Source of the DNA: Bifidobacterium asteroides
GTDB lineage: Bacteria > Actinomycetota > Actinomycetes > Actinomycetales > Bifidobacteriaceae
Length of the DNA: 64,000 nt
Reading direction: 5' to 3'
Assembly (NCBI RefSeq): GCF_003202695.1
Contig: NZ_QGLL01000006.1
Coordinates: 62,001 to 126,000 of the forward strand
A program made the translations under genes and the position numbers. The notes under the pieces are model-generated. The model was not told where the DNA came from. It did no database searches and was given only the letters and a program-made list of their open reading frames with translations. Below, in pieces: positions 27,842 to 36,864 of this stretch (position 1 is the first letter of the stretch; each line of letters opens with the position of its first letter).

Positions 27842-27966
27842 AGTGAGTAATTTCAGTATCAGCTGTGCTGGTTGTAGTGGTCTCGAAAGCTTCGGTCAGC
27901 CTGTGACAGGTACGGATTATTTGGCAATCAATGAGCAGCGGCAGGCATGTCGAAGGCTTGCGCCTG

Positions 27967-30201
27967 TCAACTGAGATCCAGCAGCCTCTGATCCTCGGCG
28001 GTTTGGGCGATTATTAATTCCTGAGTGGCGCGCGTCATGGCCACATAGAGGTCGGCCGCTGCGCTCAGCCTGGAGGGGGCTTCGTTCTGGATGGTTCCGG
28101 GCTCCACAAGAACCACTGCATCAAACTCCAAGCCCTTGGTATGGCCGGTGGTTGTGACCATGATCTGATGCTTCTGCCCCTGATTGATGTGCAGCCGTGA
28201 GCTGACCCTGGCTTTCAAGGAGCTGGGAACGATGATCGCCAGGCGTCCGGTACCGTCCTCGCCCAGATGACGTTCTGCCAGTTCGCCCACTAGGTCAGGC
28301 AACTGGTCCAGCAGACTCGCCCGATCCTCTGCACGCAGGTGGCCCACTGAGCCTTCCACATCGCGCACGGCTTTGAGCGTTGAAACTTCAAGACCCTCGG
28401 AGGCTGCGAAGGAGGAGGCCAGGTTGGATACCTGACGAGGATTGCGATAGTCGATGGTCAGCTGCCGCAGATCCCATCCATCCGGGCCGAAGAGCGCATC
28501 CATGGTGGATGTCCAGGACCGGGTGCCGCCCAAAGCCGCCGTCTGAGCCACGTCTCCGACAATGGTGAAGGAGCGTGAGGGGCAGCGCCTGATCAGCATC
28601 CTCCAGTCCATGGCCGTCAGTTCTTGAGCTTCGTCAACCACGATGTGCCCGTATACCCATTCACGGTCTGCAGCCGCCTGAAGGGCTGCCTGGTTCTCAC
28701 CCTGGCCGTTGATGGAATCCAGCAGCATCTGCGAGGTCACGATGCCTGTTCCGATCCCGTTCTGAGCCAAGGTATCGCTGGCGAATCGGCGTTCCTCTTC
28801 TCGACGGGCCTTTTCGGCCTGGTCGCGATCCGCCTGACGGGGGTCAGGGCCCAGCAGCTCCATGGCCTCATCCAGGATCGGGATGTCAGATACGGTCAGT
28901 TCGGCGCCATTCTGTCGGGTCAGCAAATCAATCTGTTCCGCATTCAGCCAGGGAGCGAAGCGGTGCAGGCGGTCCGGCCTGGACCAGAGGTCGTTGACCA
29001 GCCAGCGGGGGTTCATAGGCAGCCAGGCCAGGTTGAGGGTCCGTCGCACCTGCTCGTTCAGCCGCAGCAGGGAGGTGACCCGGGCAAGTTCCTCAGCTCC
29101 GGGCTGATAGTCCACTCCCTCGGCATAGCGGGCAGTCATGGCATTCAGCGCTGAGCGCACGAAGGTGTTCCTGGCCTTGTTGTGGGGCTGGTGGCTGCGT
29201 CGTGCATCGACCAAGGCCTGCTCCAAGTCGACTGCCAGCATGGGTACGGCAACTCCATCCACCTTGACCGTGGGCAGGGAGGCAGGCACCCGCTCCCGGG
29301 AGGTGACGGCGTTGGCCACGGCCTCGGCCATGCGGATGTCTCCCTTGAGTCGGGCCACGTGCGGGTCCTCTCGGCGTTCGGTACTGATGCCGGGAATGAG
29401 GTCGCCCATGGTTCGGCTGAGCACTCCGGTCTCGCCCAGGGAGGGCAGCACCTGGTCAATGTAATGCAGGAAGGCGTTGGTGGGCCCTACGATCAGCACG
29501 CCTGAGCTCTCCAGTCTGCGCCGATGGGTGTAGAGCAGATAGGCGGCCCGGTGCAGGGCCACAGCCGTCTTGCCGGTGCCCGGTCCTCCCTGCACTACTA
29601 GTGGACGAGTCATGGGGAAGCGGATGATCCGGTCCTGTTCGGCCTGAATGGTGGCTACGATGTCGGTCATCTGACCGGTGCGACGGCTGGACAGGGAAGC
29701 CATGAGCGCGCCCTCGCCGGCTAAGGTCCCTCCTTGGGCTGCCCTGTCCACTTCTGGGGACGACATATCCAAAACCTCATCCTCGATGCCGGCGACCTGG
29801 CGGAAGTTGAGGGTGATGTGCCGACGCATGACAATGTCGCCGTGGTCTGCCGGGGTGGCCTCGTAGAAGGGGCGCGCGGCCTCGGCCCGCCAGTCGGTCA
29901 GGATGGGTTCGTGGTTGCTGTCCAGAAGGCCCAGTCGCCCGATATATCGGCGACTTCCCTGGACCGTATCCAGTCGGCCGAAGACCAGACGGTCCTCCAC
30001 GGCTCGCAGCTGGGTGAGTCGATCCTCGTACATGTTGGCGAAGGAATCCCGCTCGGTGCGCTGGGTGGGGGATCCGTGGGAGCCGGCGGCACGAACCGCG
30101 TCCAGTCTGGCTCTGGCCTGTGTCCGCAGCTCGTCTAGACGGCCGTAGGCCCTGTCCACCGCCCTCTGCTCTTCATGCAGCTGTGAGGAATAGCTCGACA
30201 T
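27967..30201 (-). CDS. helR: HelR-type UvrD-like helicase, RNA polymerase recycling ATPase
   Basis: 744 aa. N-terminal coiled coil with LHEEQRAVDRAYGRLDELRTQ, then FGRLD..YIGRLGL and LTDWRAEAARPFY, features of HelD/HelR. Walker A GGPGTGKTAVALHRAAYLLYTHR near residue 210, VDEAQELTAMDWRML (motif II) near 525, VTTTGHTKGLEFDAVVLVEP (motifs V/VI) near 690. These proteins remove RNA polymerase from stalled complexes; in Streptomyces and Mycobacterium HelR displaces rifamycin from the enzyme and confers tolerance. That activity here is inference. The GTG/ATG choice at 30201 gives MSSYSSQL. Converges with nrdR. Confidence 0.88.
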   Translation of the reverse strand: MSSYSSQLHEEQRAVDRAYGRLDELRTQARARLDAVRAAGSHGSPTQRTERDSFANMYEDRLTQLRAVEDRLVFGRLDTVQGSRRYIGRLGLLDSNHEPILTDWRAEAARPFYEATPADHGDIVMRRHITLNFRQVAGIEDEVLDMSSPEVDRAAQGGTLAGEGALMASLSSRRTGQMTDIVATIQAEQDRIIRFPMTRPLVVQGGPGTGKTAVALHRAAYLLYTHRRRLESSGVLIVGPTNAFLHYIDQVLPSLGETGVLSRTMGDLIPGISTERREDPHVARLKGDIRMAEAVANAVTSRERVPASLPTVKVDGVAVPMLAVDLEQALVDARRSHQPHNKARNTFVRSALNAMTARYAEGVDYQPGAEELARVTSLLRLNEQVRRTLNLAWLPMNPRWLVNDLWSRPDRLHRFAPWLNAEQIDLLTRQNGAELTVSDIPILDEAMELLGPDPRQADRDQAEKARREEERRFASDTLAQNGIGTGIVTSQMLLDSINGQGENQAALQAAADREWVYGHIVVDEAQELTAMDWRMLIRRCPSRSFTIVGDVAQTAALGGTRSWTSTMDALFGPDGWDLRQLTIDYRNPRQVSNLASSFAASEGLEVSTLKAVRDVEGSVGHLRAEDRASLLDQLPDLVGELAERHLGEDGTGRLAIIVPSSLKARVSSRLHINQGQKHQIMVTTTGHTKGLEFDAVVLVEPGTIQNEAPSRLSAAADLYVAMTRATQELIIAQTAEDQRLLDLS

Positions 30202-30373
30202 GTGCGTCCGTTCTGTGCAATGTTCAAAATCGGATGATCCAATATACCGCTCGTCCTCTACTTTTCCGGCCTGGCGGACCGTTGGTCACCTTCTGTTTGC
30301 CGGGTGGCGAAACGCCGAGGCGGATCCTTCGGCGAGGCGAATGGCCGGGTTTGAGCCTGAAGTGGCGTTAAAG

Positions 30374-30408
30374 TGGTGATAGATGGGGGTAAGTGGGGTA
30401 AAGTGGGG
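30374..30408 (+). promoter_or_regulatory. MraZ operator: 10-bp-spaced TGGGN repeats
   Basis: TGGGG at 30384, 30394 and 30404, each start exactly 10 bp apart, with a weaker TGGTG one period earlier at 30374. This is the TGGGN-N5 array that MraZ binds in E. coli and Mycoplasma, 67 bp upstream of the mraZ start. Autoregulation of the whole dcw operon is the expected role. Confidence 0.85.
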
Positions 30409-30474
30409 AGCATTCCGTAGGGGGTGCAACCTGATGAGGCCTCCCAAGGTGACCAACAGGCAAGGAGGTGAGGC

Positions 30475-30957
30475 ATGACCGATATATACGACGCAAAGGC
30501 TGCCTCGCCGTCCCTGCCTCCTATGCTTCTGGGCACCTACACTCCCAAGATGGATGCTAAGGGGCGCCTGGCTCTGCCGGCCAAGTTCCGTTCTCAGCTG
30601 GGTCAGGGGCTGGTCATGGCCCGTGGTCAGGAACGCTGTGTCAGTCTGTTGCCCCCTGATGAATTTCAGCGAATGGCCGTGCGCATCCAGCACACCTCCA
30701 TGGGCGACAAATCGGCCAGGGACTACCTGCGCGTATTCCTGTCCGGTGCCGTCGACCAGGTCCCTGACAAGCAGGGCCGCATCCTGATCCCGCCCATGCT
30801 CCGTTCCTATGCACGGCTGACCGGCCCTGTGGCGGTCATCGGCGTGGGCACCCGTGCTGAGATCTGGGATCAGGATTCCTGGTCCGCCTACCTGGAGAGC
30901 AAGGAGCAGGGCTACGCCGATATCGCCGACGATGTTCTTCCGGCGGTGGATTGCTGA
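30475..30957 (+). CDS. mraZ: transcriptional regulator MraZ
   Basis: First gene of the division and cell wall operon. 160 aa, slightly longer than the usual 143-152. Two SpoVT/AbrB-like halves: PKMDAKGRLALPAKFRSQL and VPDKQGRILIPPMLRSYA, each with the conserved D-x-x-G-R. A near-perfect AAGGAGGTGA ribosome site lies before ATG 30475. Binds the TGGGN array upstream. Stop overlaps or abuts the rsmH reading frame. Confidence 0.96.
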   Translation: MTDIYDAKAASPSLPPMLLGTYTPKMDAKGRLALPAKFRSQLGQGLVMARGQERCVSLLPPDEFQRMAVRIQHTSMGDKSARDYLRVFLSGAVDQVPDKQGRILIPPMLRSYARLTGPVAVIGVGTRAEIWDQDSWSAYLESKEQGYADIADDVLPAVDC

Positions 30958-30968
30958 TGGAGGCCCTC

Positions 30969-32060
30969 ATGGAAGATCGCAATCCTCCCGACCAGGAGGC
31001 TGTGGACAAGGGCATAGTCCATCGTCCAGTTCTGCTGGAGCGCTGCCTGGCGCTGGCAAGACCTGCCTTGGAGCACAGGGGGGCCGTGGCTGTGGATTGC
31101 ACGCTAGGCCTGGCCGGGCATGCCACCGCCTTCCTCAAATCCTGTCCTGAGGCCCGTCTTATTGGCATCGACAGAGATCGTCAGGCCCTGGATCTGGCTA
31201 CTGGCCGGATGCGCGATGAGGGTCTGGCCGACCGTTTTACACCGGTGCATGCCCCATTTGACCAGCTGGATGAGCAATTGGATGCCCTGGGTGTGGGCCA
31301 GGTGGATCTGGTCTTTATGGATCTGGGTCTATCCTCTTTGCAGATCGACCAGCGTGACAGGGGTTTCACCTACCGGCAGGATGCTCCGCTGGACATGCGC
31401 ATGGACACTGGCCAGGAGCTGACAGCAGCCCAGATCCTGGCCGAATACGACCAGGAACGTTTGGCTGATATCTTCTCCCGGTACGGGGAGGAGCGTTATG
31501 CAGGACGCATCGCACGGGCCATTGTCGAGGCCAGACGAGATCAGCCGCTGACCACCTCGGCGCAGCTTGACCGTCTGGTCGATATGGCAGTGCCTCGTGG
31601 CCGCCGTCCACCAGGCAATCCTGCTAAGAGGGTCTTCCAGGCCCTGCGCATCGAGGTCAACGGGGAGCTGGATCGTTTGAGGCGCACCCTGCCCCAGGCC
31701 GTTCTGCGGCTGGCTCAGGGAGGTCGTCTGGTCGTGGAGTCCTATCACTCCCTGGAGGACCGCATGGTCAAGCGCTTCATGGCATCAGGGCTGCATGTGG
31801 ACCTGCCGGCGGGCATGCCGGTGGTGCCGGATCAGGCCCGCCCTTATCTGTCGGATCTGACGCATGGTGCCATCAAGGCCGACTCTGCCGAACGGGAACG
31901 CAACCCCCGTTCCGCCTCAGTGCGTCTACGAGCCGTGGAGAGGATCGGAGCCATCCCTGAGGAGCGTCGTCGTCGGCTTCAGGCCGAGGCCAATGGGGAG
32001 AGCTCAGATCGACATCATCGTCACGTCGACCATGGTTTTGGATCGAGGCGTCAGCCATGA
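30969..32060 (+). CDS. rsmH: 16S rRNA (cytosine-1402-N4)-methyltransferase
   Basis: Methylates C1402 in the ribosomal P site. ATG 30969 with GGAGG 5 bases before gives 363 aa; ATG 30957, overlapping the mraZ stop, is the alternative. HRPVLLERCLAL near the N-terminus, SAM site VDCTLGLAGHATAFL, IDRDRQAL, LVFMDLGLSSLQID, RGFTYRQDAPLDMRMD, and PAKRVFQALRIEVNGEL are all family hallmarks. Overlaps ftsL by 4 bases. Confidence 0.96.
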   Translation: MEDRNPPDQEAVDKGIVHRPVLLERCLALARPALEHRGAVAVDCTLGLAGHATAFLKSCPEARLIGIDRDRQALDLATGRMRDEGLADRFTPVHAPFDQLDEQLDALGVGQVDLVFMDLGLSSLQIDQRDRGFTYRQDAPLDMRMDTGQELTAAQILAEYDQERLADIFSRYGEERYAGRIARAIVEARRDQPLTTSAQLDRLVDMAVPRGRRPPGNPAKRVFQALRIEVNGELDRLRRTLPQAVLRLAQGGRLVVESYHSLEDRMVKRFMASGLHVDLPAGMPVVPDQARPYLSDLTHGAIKADSAERERNPRSASVRLRAVERIGAIPEERRRRLQAEANGESSDRHHRHVDHGFGSRRQP

Positions 32061-32548
32061 CCATGCCAGCACGTTCAGTCCGTTCCAAGGCCTCTCCGGA
32101 TAGGGGCCATCCACGCATCCAAGAGTTGCCCACCAGGCCTGAGCTCAGTCTGATCAAGGGTACAGGCAAGCCAGGCAAGGCCCGTCATCCCGAACGGGGT
32201 CCAGTAGCTGAGGGGGCCATGCGCCTGATCGGCTGGACACGGACCCGTGGCAATCCCTTGTTGCGCATCATGGTCTCCGTGGTCTTCCTGGCCGCCTGCA
32301 TGTTCGGATCACTGATGCTGCGCACCCAGATGGTCCAGGATTCCTTCGAGGCTACTCGGGTCCAGCATGAGATCAGCAATCTCACTCAGGACGTCCAAGA
32401 CGACCAGAACAAGCTCGACCAGCTTCAGGCCTCCCTGCCGGACAAGGCCCAGCAGCTTGGCATGCAACCCCAGCAAGGTCTGAATTCCATTGATCTGCAG
32501 GGCTATAAGCCCCCTCAGACCCCCCAGGGCAAGGCGGGTAATCCATGA
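32057..32548 (+). CDS. ftsL: FtsL/FtsB-like division protein
   Basis: 163 aa bitopic membrane protein: hydrophilic N-terminus of about 60 residues, one membrane helix at about residues 67-88 (LLRIMVSVVFLAACMFGSLML), then a periplasm-side coiled coil (TRVQHEISNLTQDVQDDQNKLDQLQASL) and a Pro-rich tail. Sequence is poorly conserved in this family; the call rests on the place between rsmH and ftsI and this architecture. It would link FtsQ and FtsW-FtsI in the divisome. ATGA overlaps on both sides. Confidence 0.85.
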   Translation: MTMPARSVRSKASPDRGHPRIQELPTRPELSLIKGTGKPGKARHPERGPVAEGAMRLIGWTRTRGNPLLRIMVSVVFLAACMFGSLMLRTQMVQDSFEATRVQHEISNLTQDVQDDQNKLDQLQASLPDKAQQLGMQPQQGLNSIDLQGYKPPQTPQGKAGNP

Positions 32549-34326
32549 GCGGTAAGGAAACCAAGCGCTTCTGGCACCTGTCTTTCTGCAAGCGCTCGCT
32601 GTCTGTGGGCCTGATCCTGGTTCTGGTGGCCTCGCTGGCCTTGGGCAAGCTGGCCTACATCCAGCTCTTTGATGGAAGGTCCATGGCACAGGCCGCTGCT
32701 GCGGGTCGCACCGTGCCCCACGCCATCAAGGCCCAACGTGGCCGCATCCTGGACGTCAACGGCCGTGTGCTGGCCCAGAGCCTGGAGCGATACAACATCG
32801 TCGGCGACCCCGAGGCGGCAGCCTCCTTTATTCCTGTCAACTGCACCAAGCACACTGGCGACAACTGCCATAGCATCAAAGGACATCCGGTGGGCGCTGA
32901 CGGTGCTGCCGGGGTGGCCCGCCTCCTGGCACCGGCTCTGGGAATGAACGCCATGGAGCTGGGTGGCAAGCTCAGCGTCCCTGGACGGTACGTGGTCCTA
33001 GCCAAGAGGGTGACTCCCGAGGTCAAGCGTGCCATCGACAAGCTGGGGTTGCAGGGGATCATTACAGCCGAGCTGAGCAGCGAACGCACCTACCCTCATG
33101 CTGATCTGATGGGAGCTCTGATCGGGGGCATCGACGACAGCGGCAAGGGTGTAGCCGGGATTGAGCAGATGGAGAATCGGCGGCTGACCGGCTCTGACGG
33201 CTATACGGTCTATCAGCAGGGGATGCTGGGTCAGGAGATTCCCGGAACCGTAACCCGTCAGCGCAATCCAGTCAACGGCAAGGACGTCACCCTGACCATC
33301 GATCAGGACGTGCTCTGGTACGTCCGTCAAGCCCTCAAGTCAGGCTGCGAGCGCTATCATGCAGACTGGGCCCTGGCGGTGGTTCAGGACACCCGCACCA
33401 ACGAGATCCTGGCGCTGGCCGACACCGATGATTACCAGGCGGGCAGCGACCAGGCCAAGGTCAACTCCTCCCGGGCAGTGGCGGAGACCTTCGAGCCTGG
33501 CTCCGTCGGCAAGACCATCTCGGCTGCAGGCATGCTCCAGGAGCAGGTGCACTCCATGACTGATCGATTTACGGTGCCGGACCATATCACTCTGGACAAC
33601 CAGCAGTACAAGGATTCCTTTGATCATGGGGCCGAGCATTGGACACTTGCCGGCATTATACAGAATTCCTCCAACGTGGGCATGGTCATGGCCGGCCAGA
33701 ACTATCCGGACCAGAAGCGCTACGACTACCTGACCCGCTTCGGTATCGGACAGGTCTCAGCCTTGGGTCTGCCTGGGGAGTCCAAGGGGTTGCTGACCGC
33801 GCCTCAGACATGGGACCGCCGCACCCGCAACACGATTCTGTTCGGCCAGGGCTATGCCACCAACGCCGTCCAGCTGACCAATGCCGTCGCCACTTTGGCC
33901 AACAAGGGGGTCCGTTCCGACCAGACGATAGTCCGCAGCCAGGGCGCGGTCAAAGCACATCCGGTCAGAGTCGTGGACGAGAAGGTGGCCGCTGAGGTCA
34001 TGAACGCGATGGAATCAGTGTCTGAGAAATACGAGAAGATGGTCAAGGTGGAGGGCTATCGAGTGGCCGCCAAGACAGGCACCGCCGAGGTGGCCGATAG
34101 CTCCGGCGGCCTGGGCGGCATCGTCAGTGACTGGGTGGGCATACTGCCCGCTGACGATCCGCATTTTGTGGTCACCGTGGTGCTGAAGAACCCTCAAAGC
34201 GCCTCCGGGGTTTACGGTGGCATCACCGCAGGTCCCATCTTCGCTCAGATCGGTGAATTCCTTATGCAGAAATACCAGGTCCCCACGTCTTCCCCCAGAA
34301 CCGATGCTATCCCGGTAACATGGTGA
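32545..34326 (+). CDS. ftsI: septal peptidoglycan transpeptidase FtsI (PBP3, class B)
   Basis: 593 aa. Short cytoplasmic tail, membrane anchor at about residues 15-35, dimerisation domain beginning RGRILDVNGRVLAQS, and a transpeptidase domain with Ser320 and Lys323 in EPGSVGKT (SxxK), SSN at 375-377 and KTGTAEV at 510. No PASTA repeats. It cross-links septal murein with FtsW. The start overlaps ftsL by 4 bases; 46 bp follow before the murE-like gene. Confidence 0.96.
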   Translation: MSGKETKRFWHLSFCKRSLSVGLILVLVASLALGKLAYIQLFDGRSMAQAAAAGRTVPHAIKAQRGRILDVNGRVLAQSLERYNIVGDPEAAASFIPVNCTKHTGDNCHSIKGHPVGADGAAGVARLLAPALGMNAMELGGKLSVPGRYVVLAKRVTPEVKRAIDKLGLQGIITAELSSERTYPHADLMGALIGGIDDSGKGVAGIEQMENRRLTGSDGYTVYQQGMLGQEIPGTVTRQRNPVNGKDVTLTIDQDVLWYVRQALKSGCERYHADWALAVVQDTRTNEILALADTDDYQAGSDQAKVNSSRAVAETFEPGSVGKTISAAGMLQEQVHSMTDRFTVPDHITLDNQQYKDSFDHGAEHWTLAGIIQNSSNVGMVMAGQNYPDQKRYDYLTRFGIGQVSALGLPGESKGLLTAPQTWDRRTRNTILFGQGYATNAVQLTNAVATLANKGVRSDQTIVRSQGAVKAHPVRVVDEKVAAEVMNAMESVSEKYEKMVKVEGYRVAAKTGTAEVADSSGGLGGIVSDWVGILPADDPHFVVTVVLKNPQSASGVYGGITAGPIFAQIGEFLMQKYQVPTSSPRTDAIPVTW

Positions 34327-34372
34327 TACCGGCAGGCATCATGGCGTTTCCGAACGAAGGAGAGATTGCAGC

Positions 34373-35254
34373 ATGAGCGCGCTGAATGAATCAATCTCCC
34401 GACGGTTGACCTTGGGCCAGCTCAAGGGGCGCTACGGACTGACCTTGGTACCGGACTTTGCTGAACCGGTCACAGTGACCTCAATGGTGGACGATCTGCC
34501 CTCAGTGCGCCCCGGCAGCCTTTATGTGCCTGCAGACCAGCAGGTGGATCAGGGCATGGTCGAGGAGGCCGAGCGTCGTGGAGCCTATGCCGCCCTGTTG
34601 CCGACTTCGGCTCGTCAGGAGGTGGGACAGGCACGCATACCTCTGCTCTTCGGCACTATGCGCGCCTGGCAGATGGGCCAGTTGCTGGCCAATGCCGCCG
34701 GCGATCCCTCGGGGGCTTTGGCTGTGTTCGCCTTGGTAGGTTCCCAGGTACAGGACCAGGTGGACCTCTTGGCTGACTTCCTGCAGGTGCTGGGCAATCC
34801 TGTCGGTATGCTCAGCGCCAAGGGCTCGTGCTCGCTGGACCGACGACTGGATCTGGAATATCCCCTGAGCATGTTCGATGTGCAGCGCGGTCTGTCCATC
34901 GCTTTGGAGGATGGGGCGGCCGCCATGGTCATTTCCGTGGAGGATCAGACCTTGGCCATGGACGCTCTGCAGGGGGTGGACCTGGATGTGGTGGCCCTGG
35001 GAGCCCAGGAGGGCTCCACTCGGGATGCGCGGCACGTGCGGCTGATCTCCAAGGCCCGCCGCTACGGGTTCAACCTGGGCGGGCACACCATCGTGGCCCG
35101 GCGCAACGAGGAATCAGACGGGTTGGCTCGTCAGTCTCTGCCCGCTGATGCGCTGAGCGACGATTTGTCCCTGTGCATCGCCATGACTATGGCTGCTGGC
35201 GTCAAACGCAACAACATCAGGAGCGCCCTGCGCGTCTCCCGGGAAATGTCCTGA
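34373..35254 (+). CDS. degenerate MurE-like protein lacking the ATP-binding loop and ligase domain
   Basis: 293 aa against about 490-530 for MurE. The N-terminal domain is recognisable (VTSMVDDLPSVRPGSLYVPA, like the MurE DSRxVxPGxLFxA). Residues 118-230 follow the central domain in outline: ALAVFALVGSQVQDQ stands where TGTNGKTTT should be, and FDVQRGLSIALEDGAAAMVISVEDQTLAM matches the LDLQRLL..VVMEVSSHALA stretch. The Lys/Thr of the P-loop, the SSH and the NLTxDHLD motif are gone. It ends after LPADALSDDLSLCIAMTMAAGVKRNNIRSALR, where the C-terminal domain would start. The frame is intact, with ribosome site GGAGAG and a 9-bp gap to murF, so it is probably a retained non-catalytic protein. 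A working murE must lie elsewhere. Confidence 0.75.
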   Translation: MSALNESISRRLTLGQLKGRYGLTLVPDFAEPVTVTSMVDDLPSVRPGSLYVPADQQVDQGMVEEAERRGAYAALLPTSARQEVGQARIPLLFGTMRAWQMGQLLANAAGDPSGALAVFALVGSQVQDQVDLLADFLQVLGNPVGMLSAKGSCSLDRRLDLEYPLSMFDVQRGLSIALEDGAAAMVISVEDQTLAMDALQGVDLDVVALGAQEGSTRDARHVRLISKARRYGFNLGGHTIVARRNEESDGLARQSLPADALSDDLSLCIAMTMAAGVKRNNIRSALRVSREMS

Positions 35255-35263
35255 GAGGTGAGG

Positions 35264-36790
35264 ATGAGTCAGTCTGTAGGGGCCGGATCCATGCCCATGA
35301 CCCTGGATGAGGTCGTTGGATATGTGCACGGTCGGCTGGTCGAGGTTGGCCCTGCTCTCGAACCCGATCTCGGATCCGTGCGTATGCGGGTGGTGACCGA
35401 CTCACGGCAGGCGGGGGTCGATGGTCTTTTCGTGGCCATCAAGGGCGAGCACGTGGACGGTCATGACTATGTTCCCGGCCTGGGGGCCAAGGGCTGCCGT
35501 GCGGCCCTGGTGGACCACCTGGTTCCGGGCGCTGATTTGCCGCAGATTCTTGTGGATGATACGGTCGGTGCCCTGGGGCTGCTGGCCCGGGCCAACATGG
35601 ACTGTCGGCGTAAGGCTTCAGGCCCCTTCACGGTCATTGGCATCACGGGGTCTGTCGGCAAGACCACGACCAAGGATCTGCTATCCTCCCTGCTGGCACT
35701 CTTGGGTCCTGTAGTGGCGCCGGTCGGATCCTTCAACAATGAGATCGGTCTTCCGCTGACTGCCTTGGCGGTCGGACCGGACACCCGCTACCTGGTGGCG
35801 GAGATGGGCGCCAACCATGTGGGCGAGATTGCGGACCTGACCCGCATAGTTCCTCCGAACATAGCCCTGGTTCTCAAAGTGGGAGTGGCCCATCTGGGCG
35901 AATTCGGTTCTGTTGAGCGTATCGCCCAGGCCAAGAGCGAGATCGTGCGAGGCCTGGTGTCGGGCGGAACCGCTGTTCTCAATGCAGATGATTCCCGGGT
36001 GGCTGCTATGGCTGATCTGGCCTCTGGCTCTGTTTTACGGTTTGGCATGGCCGATGAAGACGGCGGGCAGGACCGTGACCTGGACGGTTCGGCTCGTTTT
36101 CTGGACAGCGACAGCTTGGATAGGCCTGCCTTCGAGCTGCGACTGCGCGGTCAGCAACCGGTTCGGCTGCGATTGGGCATCCCGGGACGGCACAATGTCA
36201 TGAACGCCCTGGCCGCCGCCACGGTAGCCCATGCCCTGGGTCTGGATGCAGAGCGCATTGCCAATGAACTGGGTCGACAGAGGCGTATCAGTCCGCATCG
36301 AATGGCTGTATCGATGGTCCGGTTGCCGGATGCTGTCTTCAGACTGATTGATGATTCCTTCAATGCTAATCCCGATTCCATGCGGGCGGGTCTGGACGCT
36401 CTGGCTGCCTGGAGCGGGTTCAACGGCCCGGCCTACCGGATCGCAGTCCTTGGGGTCATGCTCGAGCTGGGGGATCGGGGGGAGCAGCTGCACCAGGAAA
36501 TCGGTGCCTACTGCCGCCGTCTAGGTATTGATGCATTGATTGCGGTGGGCTGCCCGGATCAGCAGATGAACAGCCTGATCCAGGCCTTGGTGCGTGGTGC
36601 AGGCGGTACGTCTGATCCCAGCGATGGCCAGCCAGGGTCCATGCGTGTCCTCTTTGCCCGCGATGCTGACCAGGCCGACCAGATGGTTCGTCAGCTGTGC
36701 GCCAAGCATTCGGATCGGCAGAATCTTGTTTTGCTGAAAGGTTCGCATATGTCTGGGCTGTCCGATCTGGCCGACCGGTGGCAGGGCTGA
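35264..36790 (+). CDS. murF: UDP-MurNAc-tripeptide-D-Ala-D-Ala ligase
   Basis: Adds D-Ala-D-Ala to the UDP-MurNAc tripeptide. ATG 35264 with AGAGG 5 bases before; 508 aa. N-terminal VTDSRQAGVDGLFVAI, ATP loop GITGSVGKTTTKD (about 126), FNNEIGLPLT, AEMGANHVGEIADLT, and a C-terminal domain with DDSFNANPDSM and ELGDRGEQLHQEIG. All catalytic elements missing from the preceding murE-like protein are intact here. Confidence 0.96.
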   Translation: MSQSVGAGSMPMTLDEVVGYVHGRLVEVGPALEPDLGSVRMRVVTDSRQAGVDGLFVAIKGEHVDGHDYVPGLGAKGCRAALVDHLVPGADLPQILVDDTVGALGLLARANMDCRRKASGPFTVIGITGSVGKTTTKDLLSSLLALLGPVVAPVGSFNNEIGLPLTALAVGPDTRYLVAEMGANHVGEIADLTRIVPPNIALVLKVGVAHLGEFGSVERIAQAKSEIVRGLVSGGTAVLNADDSRVAAMADLASGSVLRFGMADEDGGQDRDLDGSARFLDSDSLDRPAFELRLRGQQPVRLRLGIPGRHNVMNALAAATVAHALGLDAERIANELGRQRRISPHRMAVSMVRLPDAVFRLIDDSFNANPDSMRAGLDALAAWSGFNGPAYRIAVLGVMLELGDRGEQLHQEIGAYCRRLGIDALIAVGCPDQQMNSLIQALVRGAGGTSDPSDGQPGSMRVLFARDADQADQMVRQLCAKHSDRQNLVLLKGSHMSGLSDLADRWQG

Positions 36791-36864
36791 GACATGTATC
36801 GACAGGCATCCCCGCAGCGGGTTCGAACGTTCAAGGACGGAATCCAAGAGTTGGAGTACACACT

